DNA from: CAZSNT01 sp964607765 | GTDB lineage: Bacteria > Verrucomicrobiota > Lentisphaeria > Oligosphaerales > JABHEG01 | Assembly: GCA_964607765.1 (NCBI GenBank) | Contig: CAZSNT010000106.1 | Coordinates: 1 to 36,219 of the forward strand | Direction: 5' to 3' | Length of the DNA stretch: 36,219 nt | Translations under genes and position numbers: made by a program | The notes under the pieces: generated by a model | Databases searched by the model: none | Seen by the model: only the letters and a program-made list of their open reading frames with translations | Told to the model about the DNA's origin: nothing | Shown here: in pieces, positions 8,325 through 16,960 of the stretch | Numbering within the stretch: the first letter of the stretch is position 1 | Layout: each line of letters starts with the position of its first letter

Positions 8325-8400
8325 CGTGCCCGTGCCCCTGCCCGTGCCCGGTTCCGGGCGAGTTCGGGCACGGGCACCGCTGCGCTGGGCACGGGCACGG
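8325..8400. repeat. GTGCCC/GGGCAC palindrome
   Basis: The left arm (8325-8350) is an almost pure tandem of CGTGCC. The right arm (8365-8400) is its inverted copy, interrupted by CCGCTGCGCT. The transcript could form a long GC hairpin. No T-run follows, so it is not a typical intrinsic terminator. It lies 90 bases beyond the broken cassette gene and just past the end of the reverse-strand AAA gene. The rest of 8234-8450 shows nothing I can assign. Confidence 0.8.
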
Positions 8401-8450
8401 ACTGGCCATCCCATGGGACGGCTGTGTAAATACGCCGGCGCCTGTACGCG

Positions 8451-9767
8451 TCAGACCACATCCAGGCGGGGATCGCCGAGTGAGCCGGCGGTGTACAGGG
8501 GCATGAACGTCAGGCGTTGTTCCGGCCGATGCTTGTACGTTCCGGAGTACAGGACGACACCTTCGGGGCAGTTGGGGTAGGTGTCGAGCATCAGGTGCAG
8601 GCTGCGCAGGCTGCCGCCGGTACCGGACTTGACCTCGACCGGCACGACCCGCCCTTCGCGTACTGTCAGGTAGTCCACTTCGGCGTTGCTGCTGCGCGCT
8701 TCGCGCGACCAGTAGAACAGTTCGGCGCTGTGGTTGGCGATCAGCTCCTGGGCCACGAACTGCTCGGCCAGCTTACCTCGGTACATGGACAGCAGATCCC
8801 GTTCTCGCAGTTCCAGTTCCACCGGTACCTGACAGAGGCTCTGCAACAGACCGATGTCCGCAAGCGCCGCCTTGAATCGCTTCGGGTTGGCACTGGCCCC
8901 CAACGGCAGGCCGGACGGGCTGCACGACGGGATTTTGTGTGCCAGCCGAGCTTTGCACAGCAGGTCGAACGCCCGGCGATTGGTGGGCCCCGTATGCCCG
9001 TCGTCCAGCCGGGTGTACTTGATCTGTTCGCCGATCTGCCGGGCCACGTTCAGCAGAACCGCGTCGAGGCACGCGTGATTCACCTGCGGAGTGTACTTGG
9101 CGAAGTCGTCACGGTACGAGCTGATGATCTCGGTCTGGACCCGGAACGATTCGACCAACGATGACGTGTCACGGAACGCCTGCACACTTTCCGGCATGCC
9201 CCCGACGAAGAAATACGTTCTCAACTCCTTCAACAACTGTCGCTGCACGGCTTCATCGATCGCTGACGGGGGCTGCGCTGCGGCCTCCGCGGCCACCTCA
9301 TTGCCGATGCCAATCAGATACTCACGGAAGGTCATCGGGTACAACTGCAGGTACTGCACGCGTCCGACCGGAACGGAGATCTCCCCAAGAGCGAACTCAA
9401 GCAGCGAACCTGCAGCGGCCACGTGCAAGTCCGGCATCTGCTCGTAGAAGTAGCGCAGGGCCATTATGGCGCGCGGGCAGGCCTGGATCTCGTCCAGGAA
9501 CAGCAGCGTGCTACCCGGTCGGATGCGCCTGCCGCTATCCACCTCCAGGCGTCTGACGATGACCTCGGGATCGAGGTTCGCGGCGAAGTGCGCGTGCAGG
9601 TCGTGGCGCTTCTCCAAGTCCACCTTGACAATCGAGTCAACGCCCCGGGCGGCAACGTGTTCGACCAGCCACGTCTTCCCGACCTGCCGAGCGCCCCAGA
9701 TGATCAACGGTTTGCGCCGACGCGCCGTGAACCACTTCGCAAGCTGTTCCTGGGCAAATCGATACAT
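8451..9767 (-). CDS. AAA ATPase with DUF4143 domain
   Basis: Member of the AAA_14/DUF4143 family, predicted soluble ATPases that are common in accessory regions and have no settled function. The Walker A motif GARQVGKT has its lysine at residue 31, and Walker B ends in FLDE (D92-E93). The C-terminal third is the DUF4143 region, with a restriction-nuclease-like pattern (EVDYLTVREGRVVPVEVKSG) containing the D...E-x-K order of PD-(D/E)XK folds. The ATG at 9767 is preferred because GGAGG (9776-9780 on the complement) lies eight bases upstream. A TTG five codons earlier would overlap that site. At 438 residues the length is typical. It is transcribed toward the conflict cassette and away from the glycosidase operon, so it may be independent of both. 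Confidence 0.9.
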   Translation of the reverse strand: MYRFAQEQLAKWFTARRRKPLIIWGARQVGKTWLVEHVAARGVDSIVKVDLEKRHDLHAHFAANLDPEVIVRRLEVDSGRRIRPGSTLLFLDEIQACPRAIMALRYFYEQMPDLHVAAAGSLLEFALGEISVPVGRVQYLQLYPMTFREYLIGIGNEVAAEAAAQPPSAIDEAVQRQLLKELRTYFFVGGMPESVQAFRDTSSLVESFRVQTEIISSYRDDFAKYTPQVNHACLDAVLLNVARQIGEQIKYTRLDDGHTGPTNRRAFDLLCKARLAHKIPSCSPSGLPLGASANPKRFKAALADIGLLQSLCQVPVELELRERDLLSMYRGKLAEQFVAQELIANHSAELFYWSREARSSNAEVDYLTVREGRVVPVEVKSGTGGSLRSLHLMLDTYPNCPEGVVLYSGTYKHRPEQRLTFMPLYTAGSLGDPRLDVV

Positions 9768-10197
9768 GATTGCTGCCTCCAATACGGCCAGCTGGCTGTT
9801 TTAGAAACTCAACCCAAACAGTAACACATTGAAGAAGGAATGCAAGGGAAACAGAACGGCGGGAAAGGGGTGCCAGGCGCAAATGGCGCTGAGATAAGGG
9901 TCAAGAAGTCGTCGCACGCGGCCCTGCGACCCCACCCGCCTCGCTCATCCACGGCACCCGCCTTCGTTGGACTACGGCGTGGCACGCAAGGCCGTGGGGG
10001 GCGTTTCACGGCTTGTCCTGGCGCCGTTCGGCACTGGGCGCCCCCCCGGCAAGGACTTGGCCGCAGACGATCGACATCAACAGCGCATGTCAATGACGCG
10101 GGACGTGAGGGGACATTTCAAGCTTGCAGTTGGGGTGTTAGTTTTGATGATGTAGACACCAACACCATCGGCTCTGTCAGATCGGGATCCAAGGCAA
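9768..10197. other. Divergent intergenic region between AAA/DUF4143 and GH116 genes
   Basis: 430 bases that must hold promoters for both divergent genes. A perfect 10-bp palindrome, GCCAGCTGGC (9787-9796), sits just before the AAA ribosome binding site and could be an operator. The middle (about 9900-10070) is very GC-rich with no recognisable coding signal. Near 10140-10180 a TTAGTTTTGATGATGTAGA stretch is the most AT-rich part and could hold the promoter of the glycosidase operon, but I find no strong -35/-10 pair. Confidence 0.45.
9776..9780 (-). promoter_or_regulatory. Ribosome binding site fixing the AAA/DUF4143 start
   Basis: GGAGG on the complement, eight bases before the ATG at 9767. 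It favours that ATG over the upstream in-frame TTG at 9782. Confidence 0.7.
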
Positions 10198-12726
10198 ATG
10201 ACCATGGGAGCGGAACAAATGCCCACGAATTGGACGGTTGCTAAACACTACGACAGCGCGCATCTCACGCGCATTGCCCTGCCCCTGGGGGGTATCGGGA
10301 CGGGTACGGTGTCCTTAGGCGGACGTGGTGACCTGCGCGACTGGGAGATCATGAACCGGCCGGCGAAGAAACACGTTCCGCAGGGAACGGGCCGCGCCTG
10401 TTTTCCGTCCATCGTACTGTCCGTGGCCGGGGATGACGGGCGAGTGACGCGCCTCCTGGAGGGTCCGCTCGAGGATCGGGAATTCGAAGGGGCATCCGGG
10501 AGCCCCGTTCCGAACCATGGGCTTCCACGCTTCCGCAGGTGCAGCTTCGATGGCAGCTATCCGTTCGGTCGCGTCAATCTTGAGGATGACGCCGTGCCGG
10601 TGCGAGCCTGGATCGAGGGCTTCAATCCCCTTATCCCCGGCGATGCGGAGCGCAGCGGACTCCCGGTCGCCATCCTGCGCGTCGGGCTGGAGAACACGTC
10701 GGGAGCGGACCTGGACGCAACCGTCTGCATGAATGTCCCCAACTTCGTCGGTTCGAACGGCAACCAGCGTCGCAACGTAAACGAGTTCCGCCGTGGCGGA
10801 ACTGTTGTCGGCGTGGCCATGCTGCCGGGGAATGTCCCGCCCGACGACGCGGCCTGGGGCACGATGGCGCTGACCACAACTGCCAGAGAGGGCATCTCCT
10901 GTCGCACGGCCTGGAAGAAGGCGAGGTGGGGCACCACGCTTCTCGACTTCTGGGATGAATTCTCGACGACCGGCGAGTTGACGGAGCGCCCGAGCGGGGA
11001 TGTGCCGGCACCCATGGCCTCCCTCGCGGTCCGGCAGCCCATCGAGGCAGGGGCAACCGCGTCCGTCACCTTCCTCCTGACCTGGCATTTCCCGAACCGC
11101 CGCACATGGACGCCGATCAAGGCCGAGAACGACTGCGACTGCGAGGGGGCCTGTGGCGATCCGAACATCATCGGCAACTACTACTGCACCCAGTTCGACG
11201 ATGCCTGGGCTGTCGCCAAACACGTGGCCGCCAACCTGGACGCCTTGGAGGCCGACACGGTACAGTTCGTGAACGCGTTCCTGGCAAGCGATCTCCCCGA
11301 TGCCGTGAAGGAAGGCGCGCTGTTCAACCTTAGCACGCTGAGATCCCAGACCGTTTTCCGGACACCGGACGGACGGCTCTTCGGGTTCGAGGGGTGTCAT
11401 GACGGCGTGGGGTGTTGTCTCGGCTCCTGCACTCACGTGTGGAACTACGAGACATCCACCGCCTTCTTCTTCGGCGGCCTCGCCCGGACCATGCGTGAGG
11501 TCGAGTTCATGCACGCCACGACGGATGACGGCCTCATGTCCTTCCGCGTTCATCTCCCCATCGAGCGCGCGCAGAACTCCGGCAAGGCGGCAGCCGACGG
11601 GCAGATGGGCTGCATCATGAAGGCCTACAGGGAGTGGCAGCTGTCCGGAGACACGGACGAACTGCGCGCCATGTGGCCCAAGATCAAAGCCGCGCTGGCG
11701 TTCTGCTGGATCGACGGTGGCTGGGACGGGGACCGGGACGGCGTCATGGAGGGCTGCCAGCACAACACGATGGATGTGGAGTATTTCGGCCCGAACCCCC
11801 AGATGCAGGGCTGGTACCTGGGCGCGTTGCGTGCCGGGGAAGAAATGGCCCGGCATCTGGATGACGACGCTTTCGCCGCAACCTGCCGCGACCTGTTCGA
11901 GAAGGGGCGTGCCTGGATGGACGCCAATCTGTTCAACGGCGAGTACTACATCCACCACGTCCAGCCGATCGCGTCAGATCAGATCGCGGATGGGCTCCAG
12001 GTCGGCATGACCGACGGCACTGCCGAACCCGAGAATCAGCTCGCGGAGGGATGTCTGGTCGATCAGCTGGTCGGGCAGTACATGGCACACGTCTGTGGAC
12101 TGGGATACCTGCACGATCCCGAAAAAGTGCGGACCACGCTGGCGAGCATCATGCGCTACAACTGCAAAGAAGGCTTCGAAGACCACTTCAACTGCATGCG
12201 CAGCTATGTCCTGGGCGACGAGACGGCACTGCTCATGGCCGCCTATCCCGGGGAGCGCCCGGAGAATCCCTTCCCTTATTTCACCGAGGTGATGACCGGT
12301 TTCGAGTGGACAGCTGCCGTCGGCATGCTTTACGAAGGCATGGTCGATGAAGGACTCGCCTGTATCGAGGCGATCCGTAATCGCTACGACGGACGGCGGC
12401 GCAACCCCTACGACGAGGCGGAATGCGGCCACCATTACGCCCGGGCCATGGCAGCTTGGAGCGCGGCCCTGGCTCTGACCGGATTCCAGTACTCCGCCGT
12501 GACGGGAGTCATGGAGTTCGCGCAGCCCGAGAAGCCGGCGACCTGGTTTTGGGCCACTGGCCACGCCTGGGGCACATGCGCTATCGATCCGCAGGGAGCC
12601 GTGAAGCTCGCAGTGCTCGCCGGTGAGGTCTCACTGGAGTCCATCACGATCAAGGGCTTGGGATCAGCGACCGTATCGGCACAACTCACGGCAGGTGACG
12701 ACATCAGCGTCGTGGTTGCTTCTTAG
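10198..12726 (+). CDS. GH116-type beta-glycosidase (GBA2/DUF608 family)
   Basis: Large glycoside hydrolase resembling family GH116, whose members are retaining beta-glucosidases, beta-xylosidases and the mammalian bile-acid beta-glucosidase GBA2. The N-terminal beta-sandwich begins with the family-typical LPLGGIGTGTVSL (from residue 28). The C-terminal part is an (alpha/alpha)6 toroid, with the characteristic CTHVWNYE at residues 411-418 and CQHNTMDVEYFG. There is no signal peptide, so it should act in the cytoplasm on imported oligosaccharides. ATG 10198 follows AAGG closely; ATG 10219 (MPTNWTVAKH) is an equally good start, with GGGAGCGG upstream. A sulfatase follows after ten bases, so the two form an operon. 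At 842 residues the length is normal. The exact sugar is unknown, and I did not assign catalytic acids because I could not align them safely. Confidence 0.88.
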   Translation: MTMGAEQMPTNWTVAKHYDSAHLTRIALPLGGIGTGTVSLGGRGDLRDWEIMNRPAKKHVPQGTGRACFPSIVLSVAGDDGRVTRLLEGPLEDREFEGASGSPVPNHGLPRFRRCSFDGSYPFGRVNLEDDAVPVRAWIEGFNPLIPGDAERSGLPVAILRVGLENTSGADLDATVCMNVPNFVGSNGNQRRNVNEFRRGGTVVGVAMLPGNVPPDDAAWGTMALTTTAREGISCRTAWKKARWGTTLLDFWDEFSTTGELTERPSGDVPAPMASLAVRQPIEAGATASVTFLLTWHFPNRRTWTPIKAENDCDCEGACGDPNIIGNYYCTQFDDAWAVAKHVAANLDALEADTVQFVNAFLASDLPDAVKEGALFNLSTLRSQTVFRTPDGRLFGFEGCHDGVGCCLGSCTHVWNYETSTAFFFGGLARTMREVEFMHATTDDGLMSFRVHLPIERAQNSGKAAADGQMGCIMKAYREWQLSGDTDELRAMWPKIKAALAFCWIDGGWDGDRDGVMEGCQHNTMDVEYFGPNPQMQGWYLGALRAGEEMARHLDDDAFAATCRDLFEKGRAWMDANLFNGEYYIHHVQPIASDQIADGLQVGMTDGTAEPENQLAEGCLVDQLVGQYMAHVCGLGYLHDPEKVRTTLASIMRYNCKEGFEDHFNCMRSYVLGDETALLMAAYPGERPENPFPYFTEVMTGFEWTAAVGMLYEGMVDEGLACIEAIRNRYDGRRRNPYDEAECGHHYARAMAAWSAALALTGFQYSAVTGVMEFAQPEKPATWFWATGHAWGTCAIDPQGAVKLAVLAGEVSLESITIKGLGSATVSAQLTAGDDISVVVAS

Positions 12727-12736
12727 GAGAAACACA

Positions 12737-14281
12737 ATGAGCAAACCGAATGTCGTCTTCTTCATGCTGGACCAACTCTCGGCAAAGTGGCTGGAGGCGG
12801 CACAGACCGGTGTCTGTCCCACCCCGAATATCGATGCCCTGCGCGCCAAGGGCGTGTCGTTCTCCAACTGCATTACCAGCAACCCGGTCTGTTGCCCGAC
12901 TCGGGCCACGCTGGCCACGGGCTTGACCACGCGCCAGCACGGCGTGTTGGAGAACGGCTACCAACTCGATCCGGAGTTGCCCACGTTCATGCGGGTTCTC
13001 CAGGAGACCGGGTGGCGCACGGGAGCTCTGGGAAAGGTCCACTTCCAGCCCCACTATCGCGGCCAACACCCCGACTACCGACCGTACGGGTTCGATGTCG
13101 CCCACACCACGGAAGACGGGCGCGGCGGCGAGTGGCTGGACTGGGTCGAGAAGGAACACCCGGAACACTTCGACGATGTCCTGGCGCTGATCTGGGCCGT
13201 GAGAATCCCGGAGTTTTCTGCCTACGGGCCCGACAAGGTGAATCTGACAGAGCGGATCCTGGCCGTCAAGAAGGACTACAACTGGAAGACGCCCGAGTTC
13301 CCCGAGAACACCGCGGGAGCACATACGCTGCTCTTCCCGGAGGAGGTCTCGCAAACAAACTGGATTACCGGCCACGGGCTTGACTTCATCCGTTCCACGC
13401 CGGAGGATCAACCGTTTTTCGCCCACATCAGTTACGTCCAGCCCCACGGCCCGTTCCACCCCCCCGCTGAATACATGCAGTACGTGGATGTTGAGAAGAT
13501 CCCGGAAGCCGCGCCTGCGGAGTGGCTTGGGGATCCGGAAGCTCCCCCGTACTTCCGCAACAAGAAACCAAGGGGGGGGCGTGACAAATTCTCCCGGCAC
13601 TGTTACTTCGCCGACATCGTGCACCTGGACCGGCAGCTCGGACTCGTGATGGATGCCGTTGAGGAGACCGGCCGCGCGGACGACACCTACGTCATCCTGC
13701 TCGCCGACCATGGCGAACTGCTGGGGGACCACGGCTTCGGCGGCAAGGAAGAGCGCCACTACGACGCCTGCATCCGCGTGCCTCTGATCATCGCCGGCCC
13801 CGGTTTGGAGCAGGGCCTCACGCGGGACGAGATCGTTCAGCTGGAGGACATCTGCCCAACCATCCTGGACATGACCGACCAAGCCATGCCGCCCATGCCC
13901 AAACATGGATGTCATCTCGCCAAACCCGACACGGCTTTTCCGTCTCTGGTCGGGCGCTCACTGCTGCCGCTCTGCCGCGGCGAGCAGATACCCGACTGGC
14001 GTGACACGGCCTACTGCGAGAGCTACTGCGCCATCTGGTCCAACACGCCCAACGACTGGGCGCGGACCGTGCGCACGACCACCTGGCGCTACACCTGGTA
14101 CCCGGACGATGGGGAGCAGCTGTTCAACCTGGCGAACGACCCCGACGAGCAGACGAACCTGGCCCACGATCCGGCCTATGCTGACGTCAGGACGGAGATG
14201 CGTGACCGCCTCCTGAAAGCCATCGTCCTGCAGGACTGGCCGCGCACACGCCGCGACCTGTTCGCGCTGGGCGTGCACTGA
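12737..14281 (+). CDS. S1-family sulfatase, cytoplasmic
   Basis: Sulfate ester hydrolase of the formylglycine-dependent S1 family. The active-site signature C-x-P-x-R appears as CCPTR, with Cys52 the residue to be converted to formylglycine. Metal ligands are provided by LDQ near residue 12 and by ADHGELLGDHG in the C-terminal half. The C-terminal subdomain ends with the usual LFNLANDPDEQTNLA. The ATG at 12737 has AGGAG seven bases upstream (12725-12729). The frame is open further upstream inside the previous gene, but this start gives MSKPNVVFFMLDQL, the usual beginning of the fold. No signal peptide is present, so like its operon partner it would act inside the cell, desulfating imported oligosaccharides before or with GH116 action. 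No sulfatase-maturating radical SAM enzyme is encoded in this window. Confidence 0.93.
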   Translation: MSKPNVVFFMLDQLSAKWLEAAQTGVCPTPNIDALRAKGVSFSNCITSNPVCCPTRATLATGLTTRQHGVLENGYQLDPELPTFMRVLQETGWRTGALGKVHFQPHYRGQHPDYRPYGFDVAHTTEDGRGGEWLDWVEKEHPEHFDDVLALIWAVRIPEFSAYGPDKVNLTERILAVKKDYNWKTPEFPENTAGAHTLLFPEEVSQTNWITGHGLDFIRSTPEDQPFFAHISYVQPHGPFHPPAEYMQYVDVEKIPEAAPAEWLGDPEAPPYFRNKKPRGGRDKFSRHCYFADIVHLDRQLGLVMDAVEETGRADDTYVILLADHGELLGDHGFGGKEERHYDACIRVPLIIAGPGLEQGLTRDEIVQLEDICPTILDMTDQAMPPMPKHGCHLAKPDTAFPSLVGRSLLPLCRGEQIPDWRDTAYCESYCAIWSNTPNDWARTVRTTTWRYTWYPDDGEQLFNLANDPDEQTNLAHDPAYADVRTEMRDRLLKAIVLQDWPRTRRDLFALGVH

Positions 14282-14366
14282 TTGCGGAGTCAGTGCCGTT
14301 GAATTGAGGTGTCAGGTGTCAGTTTGGCCTGTGACAAAAGTCACTGTTTTCGTAGGTGTGCGAGAA

Positions 14367-14448
14367 CGGTCTACGAGTACGGCGACGAGTACGGTAGACG
14401 ATTCACCCCGTCCTCGTAGTCCGTACTCGTCTCCGTACTCGTCCACCG
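14367..14448. repeat. CGAGTACGG tandem-word palindrome
   Basis: The left arm 14367-14401 and right arm 14414-14448 are inverted copies matching at 29 of 35 positions around a 12-base loop. Each arm is itself a short tandem of ACGAGTACGG/GACGAGTACGG. It is the same architecture as the other palindromes in this window (tandem word plus inverted copy) with a different word. Confidence 0.85.
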
Positions 14449-14609
14449 ATTCGGGTGTTCTCTCAGACAAGTCTGGGGGAATCCGACCTGAGCCCTGGAC
14501 GCTTGCCTGGGAAAGCACCCGAACCGGCGGAACGGTGACGGATGGTTGACAGGGACGGGATCCGCCTTACAGTTAGTCATTAGGTCTTTATGACTTGTTT
14601 GAGTCGCCT

Positions 14610-14614
14610 GGAGG
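14610..14614 (+). promoter_or_regulatory. Ribosome binding site fixing the antitoxin start
   Basis: GGAGG five bases before ATG 14620. It selects MPTSTVPIAEVK over the in-frame ATG at 14590. Confidence 0.7.
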
Positions 14615-14619
14615 TCGCC

Positions 14620-14904
14620 ATGCCCACGTCTACCGTACCTATTGCGGAAGTGAAGAGTCGTTTTTCAGAATATGCGTCACGCAGTGCCCACGGGCACGAG
14701 CACTTCATTATCACCCGTCGAGGCAAGCCGTTGGCGGCTCTTGTCGGCTTGGACGATCTAGCCGTGATTGAGAGCTTGGAAGCACGTCGCGGGCTGGCGG
14801 TGGCCATGGAAAAGTGGAGCGGGGTCGAAGAGCTGAGAGAGGGAGCCGAGGAAGCCTTCCGGGAGCGTTCCGCGCAAGAGGAGGGACGCGATGTATCTCT
14901 TTGA
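14620..14904 (+). CDS. Phd/YefM-type antitoxin
   Basis: Small DNA-binding antitoxin of the Phd/YefM fold. It shows the family start V-x-I-A-E-x-K-S-R-F-S-E-Y, followed by IITRRGKPLAALVGLDDL, the usual second strand and helix. The acidic, helical C-terminus (EELREGAEEAFRERS) is the expected toxin-wrapping tail. It overlaps the toxin gene by 14 bases, the usual arrangement for co-translation. By family knowledge it represses its own promoter and neutralises the toxin. At 94 residues the length is normal. Confidence 0.9.
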   Translation: MPTSTVPIAEVKSRFSEYASRSAHGHEHFIITRRGKPLAALVGLDDLAVIESLEARRGLAVAMEKWSGVEELREGAEEAFRERSAQEEGRDVSL

Positions 14905-15298
14905 CACAGATACGGTCATCGACCTGATGCGTGGCGGCACTGGAAGCCGCCTGGCCTCCAGGATCGGGAACACCCCGTTTCATCAGCAGTTCCTTTCCGC
15001 CATATCGCTTTCAGAGTTGATATATGGGGCCCATTGCAGTCGCCGCCCGGGCTACCACCTGCAGATGATCCGGGATGTTCTGTTGGTGAACGTGCGGATT
15101 GCCGTCTTCGATGCTCAAGCAGCCTACGAAGCCGGGGAACTGCGGGCCCGTTTGAGGAAGCAGGGCCGCCCCATCGACTTCCCGGATCTTCAGATTGCCT
15201 CAATTGCTCTCAGCAGAGGACTGACATTGGTCACGGGGAACACACGACATTTCGGCAACATTCCTTCCTTGTCAGTGGAGAACTGGATGAATGGCTGA
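14891..15298 (+). CDS. vapC: VapC-type PIN-domain toxin
   Basis: Probable site-specific ribonuclease toxin. The PIN fold is visible from LFDTDTVIDLM (D5), through LSELIYGA (E42), to DFPDLQIASIAL (D99) and the closing strand LTLVTGNTRHF. D5, E42 and D99 are the expected metal-binding acids. At the fourth position, where many VapC have Asp (TxDxHF), this protein has N117. It overlaps the Phd-type antitoxin by 14 bases. At 135 residues the size is normal. Its last codons overlap a possible ATG of the next hydrolase gene, although that gene probably starts later. Confidence 0.9.
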   Translation: MYLFDTDTVIDLMRGGTGSRLASRIGNTPFHQQFLSAISLSELIYGAHCSRRPGYHLQMIRDVLLVNVRIAVFDAQAAYEAGELRARLRKQGRPIDFPDLQIASIALSRGLTLVTGNTRHFGNIPSLSVENWMNG

Positions 15299-16823
15299 CG
15301 CACGTTCCAGACTGCCACTTGGGCGTGCCATGGCAGACGCGAGAACTCCCGCTGTTCATCCTGGTCGAGTGAGTTGCAGACCCGGAACCGCCCCCTCCCG
15401 TGTAGTCTTGATCCTGGTTTCATCGGCGGTGATGTGCCTTTGCGTAAGGGCGGCTGACGACATGGTCTCGGACGGACTCACGTGGACGCGACCTGAGCCC
15501 TACTTCCGTGTTGATGGGAAGCCAGCGTTTGTGTTCGGGCGCAACCCGGCCGGATGGCGTGCGGATCAGTTCTCTCCACTGATCACGTGGGCACACGAGT
15601 CGGGCGAGAGGATTATCCGCATCCATCTCGGGCTCCCCCGGGAATCGCAGCCCGGAGTCATCTACGAACCATGGGTCGAGAAGTGGGAGACGGTGCTGGA
15701 CGAGGCGGCCGCACACGACCTGTACGTCCTGCCAGTCTTCTCCGCCTGGGCCAGATGGAACGACGGCAGCGATGGCAGGCGGTGGAGTTACTGGAATCAG
15801 AACCCGTACAACGTTGAGCTCGGAGGCCCCGCCAAGACGCCGTCGGAGCTGTACGCGGACACAGAGTGCAGACAACTGTGGCTCCGATGGCTGGGCGAGG
15901 TCGTGCGTCGGTGGCGGAGCCGACCGAACATTGTCGGCTGGGAGCTCTTCTCCGAGCTGAACCTGGTGACCGGGGCCACGGAAGAAGCGGGGCTGCGGTT
16001 CGTGCGAGAGGCTTCCAGGGTGGTCCGGGAGATGGATCCGGCCGGGCGCCCGGTCACCGCGTCGCTGGCCGGAATCGGGGAGTGGCCCCGCCTGTTTGCC
16101 GATGACGCCATCGACTGGATACAAGTGCATCCCTATGCCGACAGCGGCAGACACCCCGGCCAACTGGACCGGATGATCATCAATTCGGTGCGTCAACGGG
16201 CAAAGCGGTACGGGAAACCCGTCTTCATAGGGGAGAGCGGCCTCGACAGTGGGCCGCCACAGGGCACACTCGACTCGGCCGAACGTGCTGAGGTCGGGCT
16301 GCGGCATGCGTTCTGGGCAGCCATGGTGTCGGGGGCGATGAACGGCCGCATGCTCTGGTGGGGGGACGGGTATGACGTGTTTCAGAAGCCCGACCCGGAG
16401 CTCCGGAAACGCTTCGCCCTGCTCGCGAGACCGGCTGCGGACTTCGCACGCACCATTGACCGGTCGGGCTTCGAGCCGGTCCGCGTCTGGCCGACACCGG
16501 AGCTGTACGGGGCGGCAATCGGGCAGAAGAGAAAAGCCATCGCCTGGTTCCGCGACGCCCAGTGCATCCCGCCGAAGTGGCCCACGCGTCGTCTCGCAGG
16601 ACAGCAGGTGCGACTTGGGATCCCAGGCCAGGCCGGATGTTGGCGTGTAGCTATCCATGACCCGGTCACACTGCGGCTCCTAGCGGAGCTCGAGGCCGAT
16701 CGCGAGGAGGGTCATCTGCCGGTTGTGCTGCCTGAGTTCGAAGACTCGATCGTCCTGGAGCTGACAGCTGTCGAGCCGGAAGAGGGGTTCGGTAGTGTCA
16801 AGCTCAGAATGGGAGCGGAATGA
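15291..16823 (+). CDS. Secreted GH5-like (clan GH-A) glycoside hydrolase
   Basis: A (beta/alpha)8-barrel hydrolase of the cellulase/mannanase type. The probable acid/base is E222 in WELFSELN and the nucleophile is E315 in FIGESGLD, the order and spacing expected for clan GH-A. WVQ/WIQVHPYADS and MLWWGDGY provide the usual barrel aromatics. A signal-like segment (RVVLILVSSAVMCLCVRAADD) is preceded by an atypically long n-region if ATG 15291 is used, and that ATG lies inside vapC. A GTG at 15369 would give a normal signal peptide but lacks a clear ribosome binding site, so the start is unresolved. A small C-terminal beta domain follows the barrel from about residue 410. The substrate cannot be read from the sequence. 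Confidence 0.75.
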   Translation: MADARSRLPLGRAMADARTPAVHPGRVSCRPGTAPSRVVLILVSSAVMCLCVRAADDMVSDGLTWTRPEPYFRVDGKPAFVFGRNPAGWRADQFSPLITWAHESGERIIRIHLGLPRESQPGVIYEPWVEKWETVLDEAAAHDLYVLPVFSAWARWNDGSDGRRWSYWNQNPYNVELGGPAKTPSELYADTECRQLWLRWLGEVVRRWRSRPNIVGWELFSELNLVTGATEEAGLRFVREASRVVREMDPAGRPVTASLAGIGEWPRLFADDAIDWIQVHPYADSGRHPGQLDRMIINSVRQRAKRYGKPVFIGESGLDSGPPQGTLDSAERAEVGLRHAFWAAMVSGAMNGRMLWWGDGYDVFQKPDPELRKRFALLARPAADFARTIDRSGFEPVRVWPTPELYGAAIGQKRKAIAWFRDAQCIPPKWPTRRLAGQQVRLGIPGQAGCWRVAIHDPVTLRLLAELEADREEGHLPVVLPEFEDSIVLELTAVEPEEGFGSVKLRMGAE

Positions 16824-16847
16824 CGATTATGTCGACGTAGGACTGAG

Positions 16848-16935
16848 AGATTAGGGCGAAAGATGAAGGCGAAAGATGAAGGGGGTGGGCCGCCCCGGGA
16901 CCCTAATCTTCCGCCCTGATCTTTCGCCCTAATCT
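16848..16935. repeat. GATTAGGGCGAAA palindrome upstream of the sulfatase-fucosidase gene
   Basis: The left arm begins AGATTAGGGCGAAAGAT at 16848, and the right arm ends with its exact 17-bp inverted copy at 16935. The arms continue inward with few mismatches for about 20 more bases, each built from repeats of the word GAAAGAT(T/G)A(G/A)GG. It lies between the GH5-like stop and the ribosome binding site AAGGAGA (16948-16954) of the next gene. It could attenuate transcription but has no T-run. A second member of the family is at 27360-27442. Confidence 0.88.
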
Positions 16936-16960
16936 GCACAATCGTAGAAGGAGAACGGAC

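Larger units (their letters stand above)
14282..14619. other. Intergenic region with one palindrome, before the toxin-antitoxin pair
   Basis: 338 bases. The main content is the CGAGTACGG palindrome (14367-14448). I see no T-rich terminator after the sulfatase gene. The segment 14560-14600 (TTACAGTTAGTCATTAGGTCTTTATGAC) is the AT-richest part and is the likely promoter zone for the antitoxin, without a clear consensus pair. Confidence 0.4.

Noticed and set aside
8325..8400. Intrinsic transcription terminator
   Set aside because: A strong hairpin is possible but no T-run follows on either strand.
9840..10244. 134-residue forward frame between AAA/DUF4143 and GH116
   Set aside because: No similarity to anything I know, no ribosome site, Arg/Gly/Ser-rich, and it runs into the GH116 start; probably non-coding.
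10315..11958. Reverse-strand 547-residue frame opposite the GH116 gene
   Set aside because: Composition and codon use are those of an antisense artefact, and GH116 motifs occupy the forward strand.
14282..14366. Terminator or small RNA after the sulfatase gene
   Set aside because: No stable stem with a T-run and no promoter-like pair could be found.
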